Of a DNA stretch of 10,320 nucleotides, positions 6,238 through 10,320 are shown one piece after another. Both the position numbers and the translations under genes were made by a program. Origin of the DNA: Candidatus Omnitrophota bacterium (GTDB lineage: Bacteria > Hinthialibacterota > Hinthialibacteria > Hinthialibacterales > JAKPRU01); NCBI GenBank assembly GCA_029557025.1, contig JAKPRU010000056.1:1-10320 (forward strand), read 5' to 3'. Below the pieces are notes generated by a model. It saw only the letters and a program-made list of their open reading frames with translations. It was not told the origin of the DNA and searched no databases. Within the stretch, counting starts at the first letter, position 1. Each line of letters opens with the position of its first letter.

Positions 6238-7227
6238 ATGGAACCCATCCCCGGAATCGGCGTGATGGCCGAAGAATATCGGGAGGATTTTCTCGATTTG
6301 AATTGCACCAGCGATGGCGCGTGGAAAGTCGGCGTCGAGGGTGTGCAGCGCATTTTGACACCGCTGGATCGGAAGGTGGAGTTTATCTGTTTCAAAAACA
6401 AGACACTCACCCTGGTCAAATCCGGCATGGGGCATCCGGCGATCTACCCGCTTCCCGAAGGAAGGTTTGGACCGCCTGCAAAAGCCGTTCTGATGGACCT
6501 CGATGGAACCAGCGTGGTCAGCGAGGAGTTCTGGATTTGGATCATTGAACAAAGCACGGCGCGTCTGCTGGGCAATCCCCAATTCACGCTTGAGGAAGCG
6601 GACCTTCCGCATGTCTCCGGGCATTCGGTCTCCGAACACCTTCGCTATTGCATCGACAAATACTGTCCCGGAAAAACCGTCGAGGAAGGCCGAAAATACT
6701 ACTTCGATATTACCCATTTTGAACTGAATGAGATTCTGGAAGGCCGGGGAAAACAGAATGCGTTCAAGCCTGCGCCGGGACTGAAGGAGTTTCTACTGGA
6801 ACTGAAAGGGCATGGAGTGAAAATCGGCCTGGTCACGTCCGGTCTGTACGAAAAAGCCTGGCCGGAAATTGTCTCGGCGTTTCGAGCAATGGGCTTGGGA
6901 AATCCGCTGGAGTTTTACGATGCCATAATCAGCGCAGGATTTTCCATCAAAAAAGGCCAGGTCGGAACACTGGGCGAACTGGAAGCGAAGCCACACCCAT
7001 GGCTGTATGCGGAAATAGCGCGCGTCGGCTTGGGAATCGAACCGTCCCTGCGTCACCGGACCGTCGGCTTGGAAGACTCTTCCGCCGGAGTGGTGGCGAT
7101 TCGCCTGGCCGGATTTGCCGCAATCGGAATCGGCGGCGGGAATATCACACAAAGCGGAGTCCGACCCCTGTTGCTGGCCGAATGCGCGAACCTCAGAGAG
7201 GCGTTACCCATGATTCTGGGTCGATGA
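6238..7227 (+). CDS. HAD-superfamily hydrolase with an N-terminal extension
   Basis: The 329-residue protein carries the four HAD motifs. Motif I is DLDGT (87-91; nucleophile Asp87, general acid/base Asp89). Motif II is VTSG (about 199-202). Motif III Lys251 lies in EAKPHPW, and motif IV is GLEDSS (Asp280). Residues about 92-180 form a helical C1 cap like that of phosphoglucomutase/phosphatase members, so it probably cleaves phosphate from a small sugar or metabolite, acting in the cytosol. The substrate cannot be told. Unusually, about 80 residues precede the HAD fold (including WKVGVEGVQRILTPLDRKVEFICFKN); they look like a small alpha/beta domain and I do not recognise them. An upstream in-frame TTG at 6193 would add 15 residues, but AGAGAG at 6225-6230 sits 7 nt before ATG 6238, so I chose that. 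The next gene starts 55 bp downstream on the same strand. Confidence 0.85.
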   Translation: MEPIPGIGVMAEEYREDFLDLNCTSDGAWKVGVEGVQRILTPLDRKVEFICFKNKTLTLVKSGMGHPAIYPLPEGRFGPPAKAVLMDLDGTSVVSEEFWIWIIEQSTARLLGNPQFTLEEADLPHVSGHSVSEHLRYCIDKYCPGKTVEEGRKYYFDITHFELNEILEGRGKQNAFKPAPGLKEFLLELKGHGVKIGLVTSGLYEKAWPEIVSAFRAMGLGNPLEFYDAIISAGFSIKKGQVGTLGELEAKPHPWLYAEIARVGLGIEPSLRHRTVGLEDSSAGVVAIRLAGFAAIGIGGGNITQSGVRPLLLAECANLREALPMILGR

Positions 7228-7282
7228 ATAAAATAAACATACTTGAACACACATTCGATACTCAACATCGGAGGAAAAACCT

Positions 7283-9640
7283 ATGGCGCGTAAAGATTTC
7301 ATTACACTTATTCGGTGTTTTGCGTACGGCTATGCGATTCTTACGGTAGCGCCGCTTTGGGTACAGGCCGATAAATACCCCGTCAAGGTGGGAGTGATAA
7401 AACAGGAAGTAACCGTTGTGTACGGCCTGCAGGATGGCCTTCCCTCTGTCGAGGCGACTGCTGTAGCGATTGCGCCGGATGGACAAGTGTATGCCGGGAC
7501 AAAGAAGGGCCTGGCTGTTCTCAAAGACGGGCGGTGGAACAAGCTGTATAGCGGGTCAATTTTCGCGTCGATAACGGACGGCGATCGAATACTTGCCGCG
7601 GCGGGAAAAGAGCTGGTTTCTGTCGGTGCGGACGGTGTCAAGCCACTCTTACTGTTGCCCCCCGGAGAAGTGTTGCGGATGGCCTCTAAGAACGGGATTG
7701 TCTACCTGGCTATGAACAGCGGGCTGTACCGCTTAGAAAACAAGGCTCTCGCGGCGGATGACACGCTGAATGGAATGCTGGGGGAAAACAAACACGTCTA
7801 TTCGGTAGCCGTGGATGATAAAGAAACACTCGCCGTCGGTGCGGAGTCCGGTCTTTTCAGGAAAGAAGCGGGACAGAACTGGACGGCCTTGTATCCGTTC
7901 GACAAGACCGGTCGCAGCTGGGCGCCGCGAAGTGTCCGGGGCGTGGCGTTTGACTCCAAGGGACGGCTGTGGTTCGCAAGTCCGCAGGGGGTCGGATGCT
8001 ATGACGGAGCATGGACATTATATGAAGGAAAGGATGGACTCCCGTTTAACGATTTCACCACCCTGTGCGCAGGGGAGGACGGCGTTGTCTGGTTCGGGAC
8101 CCAAATGGGCGCAATTCGGTTCGATGGGCAAAACTGGGCTTATCGTCAGGGCCGAGCATGGCTGCCGAATGATAAAGTAGTGAATATGGCGGTCAATGCA
8201 AACGGAGACGCCTGGTTTGCAACACCCGGCGGTGTCGGAGTCATCGAACGCCGCCCGATGACACTCGCCGAAAAAGCGGAATTCTACGAAGACGAAATGG
8301 AGAAATACATTCGCCGGACAGAATACGGCTATGTCTCCGAGGTCGGACTTGGAAAACCCGGGGACAAAAGCGAAATCCATTACTCCGACAGTGACAATGA
8401 TGGTCTCTGGACCAGCATGTACGGCGCGGGCGAGTGTTTCGCCTATGCCGCAACCAAAGATCCGAAAGCAAAAGACCGTGCGAAACGGGCGTTTGAGGCG
8501 CTGCGGTTTCTCAGTATCGCCCCGGTCGGCGGCGAAGTGCAACAGCAACCGGGATACGTGGCGCGGACCGTCGTTCCCACAACGGAACCGAATCCGAATG
8601 CACACTATACACTCGAAGGCCAGCAGCGTACCCGTGCCACCCGCGATTCGCTCTGGAAAGTCTATACGCCCCGGTATCCCCTTACGGCGGACAAAAGGTA
8701 CTGGTACAAAACCGATGTCAGTTCGGATGAATTGGACGGACATTATTTCTTCTACCCGGCTTATTACGACTTAGTGGCCGATACGCCGGAAGAAAAAGAG
8801 CGTGTACGCGAGGTGGTCCGCAACATTACGGATCATCTGGTCCGTAACGATTTCTGTATGATCGACTTCGATGGGACACCCACGCGCTGGGCGGTCTATT
8901 CACCCGCAAAACTCAACCATGACCCTAACTGGTACGCCGAGCGGGGACTCAAGTCACTCAGCATTCTTTCCTACCTGGCTGTAGCGGAACATATCACCGG
9001 CGATGCGAAATACGGCGAAGCGGCTAACCGGCTCCGTCAGGAACATGCATTCGATACGAATATCATGATCCCCAAAGTCCATAACGGAATCGGTTCGGGG
9101 AACCAGTCCGATGACGAGATGTTCTTTATGTGTTTCTACAACCTGGTGAAATACACAAAAGATGATGCATTACGCGAACGGGTTACATTTGCCTTTTATG
9201 AGCATTGGGTCCGCGAGTTTCCGGAAGTGAATCCGTTCTTTAATTTCGCTTACGCCGCATCGGGAATGGGAACGCAATACACCGATCCCTGGGGGACACA
9301 CGATCTATCCCCGTGGGATGGCTGGCTGACCGATTCCATCGACACGCTGGAGGGATTTCCGCTGGATCGATGCAACTGGGCACGTCATAACAGCCATCGG
9401 CTCGACATCGTGTTTCTCGAACCGCAGGCCGCGTTCGAATCCTTTGCCCGTAACCGTAAAAATCGCAGTCGCGGCTATTTGGTAAACGGCAAGGTGTTAC
9501 CGGTACAGGAACGTCACTTTAATCATTGGAACACAGACCCCTGGGAATTGGATTATGGCGGAAACGGGCAGGGCCTCGCCAGCGGCACAGTCTTCTTGCT
9601 CCCGTATTATATGGGCTTGTACCACGGGTTTATCGAGTAG
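7283..9640 (+). CDS. Exported beta-propeller plus alpha/alpha-barrel protein
   Basis: The 785-residue protein begins with a Sec-type signal peptide: basic MARK, a hydrophobic stretch to about 25, and a likely cut after Ala29 in WVQA|D. Residues about 45-322 hold repeated two-component-regulator-type propeller (Reg_prop) blades, such as DGLPSVEATAVAIAPDGQVY (51-70), GVAFDSKGRLWFASPQGV (220-237), DGVVWFGTQ (266-274) and NANGDAWFATPGGV (305-318). Residues about 326-785 are a large, Trp/Tyr/Asp-rich helical domain, probably an (alpha/alpha)6 or (alpha/alpha)7 barrel like those of glycosidases, epimerases and lyases. Acidic clusters in likely active-site loops are SSDELDGHYFF (480-490) and SGNQSDDEMFF (605-615). 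It is most likely a periplasmic or secreted carbohydrate-active or binding protein, but the reaction is unknown and no catalytic pair can be proven. No kinase domain follows the propeller, unlike the usual Reg_prop sensors. GGAGG at 7270-7274 is 8 nt before the ATG. Confidence 0.8.
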   Translation: MARKDFITLIRCFAYGYAILTVAPLWVQADKYPVKVGVIKQEVTVVYGLQDGLPSVEATAVAIAPDGQVYAGTKKGLAVLKDGRWNKLYSGSIFASITDGDRILAAAGKELVSVGADGVKPLLLLPPGEVLRMASKNGIVYLAMNSGLYRLENKALAADDTLNGMLGENKHVYSVAVDDKETLAVGAESGLFRKEAGQNWTALYPFDKTGRSWAPRSVRGVAFDSKGRLWFASPQGVGCYDGAWTLYEGKDGLPFNDFTTLCAGEDGVVWFGTQMGAIRFDGQNWAYRQGRAWLPNDKVVNMAVNANGDAWFATPGGVGVIERRPMTLAEKAEFYEDEMEKYIRRTEYGYVSEVGLGKPGDKSEIHYSDSDNDGLWTSMYGAGECFAYAATKDPKAKDRAKRAFEALRFLSIAPVGGEVQQQPGYVARTVVPTTEPNPNAHYTLEGQQRTRATRDSLWKVYTPRYPLTADKRYWYKTDVSSDELDGHYFFYPAYYDLVADTPEEKERVREVVRNITDHLVRNDFCMIDFDGTPTRWAVYSPAKLNHDPNWYAERGLKSLSILSYLAVAEHITGDAKYGEAANRLRQEHAFDTNIMIPKVHNGIGSGNQSDDEMFFMCFYNLVKYTKDDALRERVTFAFYEHWVREFPEVNPFFNFAYAASGMGTQYTDPWGTHDLSPWDGWLTDSIDTLEGFPLDRCNWARHNSHRLDIVFLEPQAAFESFARNRKNRSRGYLVNGKVLPVQERHFNHWNTDPWELDYGGNGQGLASGTVFLLPYYMGLYHGFIE

Positions 9641-9658
9641 TCTGTCGATTGGGAAGGG

Positions 9659-9677
9659 AAGAGATCAATCCTCTTTT
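9659..9677 (+). terminator. Weak candidate terminator after the propeller gene
   Basis: AAGAG (9659-9663) can pair with CTCTT (9671-9675) around a 7-nt loop, and the 3' arm runs into TTTT (9674-9677). The stem has only 5 bp. It lies in the 62-bp gap between the convergent genes ending at 9640 and 9703. Confidence 0.2.
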
Positions 9678-9702
9678 GCAGGGGTGTTCCGCGCCGGTTC
9701 GT

Positions 9703-10017
9703 TCACCCGCCGCCGACAGCCAGCATGGACTGACTGTACTTCGAGCGAAGCGCGTCCAACTCCTGCCGGATGTCCTCAATCCTCTTCAAGTATTGAGGGA
9801 TTTCTTCTTGAACCACTTCCATCATTCCGACATCCCCTTCCCGGATGTTCTTCAGCCGAACATCGTCCAACACCAGGATCATCGCTTCCAGGAATTCCAA
9901 CCGGTCCAGGAGTTTTTTCTCCTTACGGACCCACGAATCCCCGGCGGTTCGCAGGCGGTCTCCGTAAAAAACGGTCTGTTTCGAACGCGAGTTGGGTAAT
10001 TGCACCAATTCTCCCAT
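9703..10017 (-). CDS. Small coiled-coil protein of unknown function
   Basis: I do not recognise this 104-residue protein. After a short polar N-terminus (MGELVQLPNSRSKQTVFYG), residues about 30-95 form a long heptad-like helical region with regular Leu/Ile/Met spacing. Its two halves are separated by an Arg-Glu-Gly-Asp kink near 59-62 (REGDVGMMEV), so an antiparallel helical hairpin or dimer is likely. It ends in a Gly-rich tail (AVGGG). No signal peptide or membrane segment is seen. The start is ATG 10017 because AGGAGG lies 5 nt upstream; an open frame begins earlier at 10044 but has no site. It is convergent with the propeller gene and diverges from the gene at 10260. Open frames on the opposite strand here lack ribosome binding sites and have Ser/Arg/Pro-rich content typical of antisense reading. 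Confidence 0.7.
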   Translation of the reverse strand: MGELVQLPNSRSKQTVFYGDRLRTAGDSWVRKEKKLLDRLEFLEAMILVLDDVRLKNIREGDVGMMEVVQEEIPQYLKRIEDIRQELDALRSKYSQSMLAVGGG

Positions 10018-10053
10018 GGCATCCTCCTGAATGAGAACACCCACGGCGAACGC

Positions 10054-10118
10054 AAAGATCGTACCTGTCCCAATAGACGCAATAAGTCACCTGTTTTCGA
10101 GTACTTACGAAAGATCGT
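10054..10118. repeat. Direct repeat AAAGATCGT in the divergent intergenic region
   Basis: AAAGATCGT occurs at 10054-10062 and again at 10110-10118, 56 bp apart. The second copy sits in ACGAAAGATCGT, whose outer ACGA/TCGT can pair. TCGTTC follows at 10114-10119 and recurs as the arm of the inverted repeat at 10162. The repeats may be regulator half-sites, or chance. Confidence 0.25.
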
Positions 10119-10161
10119 TCTCCACATCATAAGGAATTTTCTGCCCGGATATCGGCAAAAC

Positions 10162-10187
10162 TCGTTCCTTATCTTGCAAAGGAACGA
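10162..10187. promoter_or_regulatory. 9-bp perfect inverted repeat, candidate operator
   Basis: TCGTTCCTT (10162-10170) and AAGGAACGA (10179-10187) are perfect inverted copies separated by 8 bp (ATCTTGCA). The centre-to-centre spacing of 17 bp is typical for a dimeric DNA-binding protein. The right arm overlaps the -35 box of the candidate promoter at 10174-10203, so binding would repress that promoter. No T-run follows, so it is not a terminator. Confidence 0.5.
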
Positions 10188-10203
10188 TGCACCTTCATAC
10201 AAT
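10174..10203 (+). promoter_or_regulatory. Candidate sigma70-type promoter for the gene at 10260
   Basis: TTGCAA (10174-10179) and TACAAT (10198-10203) are 18 bp apart. Transcription from about 10210 would give a leader of about 50 nt before the start codon at 10260. The -35 box lies within the inverted repeat at 10162-10187. Confidence 0.45.
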
Positions 10204-10259
10204 GGAGCGGTGGAATCCCTGGAGACAGGTCCCGAGAATCATTGGAAAGCAGGAGCCTG

Positions 10260-10320
10260 ATGACAGATTGGCAAAGAATCGGCGTGTTGATTCGAGCGGT
10301 TTTGCGCTATCGACTCCGTC
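10260..10320 (+). CDS. 5' end of a gene cut by the window edge
   Basis: ATG 10260 is preceded by AGGAG (10251-10255) with 4 nt spacing. Twenty codons read MTDWQRIGVLIRAVLRYRLR before the window ends. The short polar start followed by an amphipathic, Leu/Arg-rich helix is like the cytosolic N-terminus of many ABC transporter permeases (FtsX/MacB type) or other multi-pass membrane proteins, but 20 residues cannot decide this. The promoter at 10174-10203 and the inverted repeat lie just upstream. An overlapping ATG at 10202 in another frame is also open to the edge but lies at the promoter's -10 box. Confidence 0.5.
   Translation, partial: MTDWQRIGVLIRAVLRYRLR

Noticed and set aside
6013..6717. 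234-codon - strand open frame crossing the start of the HAD gene
   Set aside because: It is antisense to the HAD motifs and has no domain similarity.
8018..8743. 241-codon - strand open frame within the propeller gene
   Set aside because: It is antisense to the continuous 785-codon frame and is rich in Cys, Arg and Phe as expected from shadow reading.
9526..10034. Two + strand open frames (157 and 159 codons) overlapping the end of the propeller gene and the coiled-coil gene
   Set aside because: Both start inside the propeller gene without a ribosome binding site. The opposite strand has AGGAGG, a good start and a regular helical product.
10000..10260. 86-codon + strand open frame ending at the start of the last gene
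   Set aside because: It has no ribosome binding site, and it begins within the start region of the - strand gene and spans the promoter and inverted repeat. The stop/start contact at 10258-10262 is probably chance.
10202..10320. ATG at 10202, open to the window edge in another frame
   Set aside because: The ATG lies within the TACAAT box and has no ribosome binding site. The frame from 10260 has AGGAG and a more protein-like sequence.

Overview
The window holds seven intact or nearly intact protein genes, one gene cut by the right edge, and a patch of broken genes. Base composition is moderately GC-rich. Two class III-type pilins beginning KKSA|FTLIELLIVVAIIG and a secreted Reg_prop-type beta-propeller protein suggest a deep-branching environmental bacterium, of the kind found in PVC, Sumerlaeota, Hydrogenedentota or Omnitrophota genomes. 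That placement is inference; no rRNA or marker gene is present.

Region 1 (134-3353, + strand) is a two-gene DNA-repair pair. The first gene is an XPB/Rad25-type superfamily 2 helicase with all its core motifs. The second is a 'helicase-associated domain' protein whose C-terminal domain is visibly homologous to the N-terminal domain of the helicase.

Region 2 (about 3391-4529, - strand) read from right to left is a decaying operon. It holds a BrnT-like toxin start, an unrecognised C-terminal tail, a broken STAS-plus-histidine-kinase-type-ATPase gene and an intact STAS-like DUF4325 gene. Both surviving gene junctions are ATGA overlaps. The ATPase gene has a frameshift and has lost its central catalytic part, but its first and last segments are still readable in two frames.

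Region 3 (4604-5939, + strand) is a strong sigma70-type promoter (TTGAAC-17-TATAAT, with the palindrome TGACGTCA in its spacer) followed by two tandem paralogous type IV pilin/pseudopilin genes. The two proteins are almost identical, while the DNA carries many silent differences, so both copies appear to be under purifying selection.

Region 4 (6238-9640, + strand) has a HAD-superfamily hydrolase with an 80-residue N-terminal extension. A 785-residue exported protein follows, with an N-terminal beta-propeller and a C-terminal probable alpha/alpha-barrel domain. Region 5 (9703-10320) has a small coiled-coil protein gene on the - strand, then a divergent intergenic region with a 9-bp perfect inverted repeat overlapping a candidate promoter, then the first 20 codons of a + strand gene. 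No tRNA, rRNA, CRISPR array or insertion sequence was seen.
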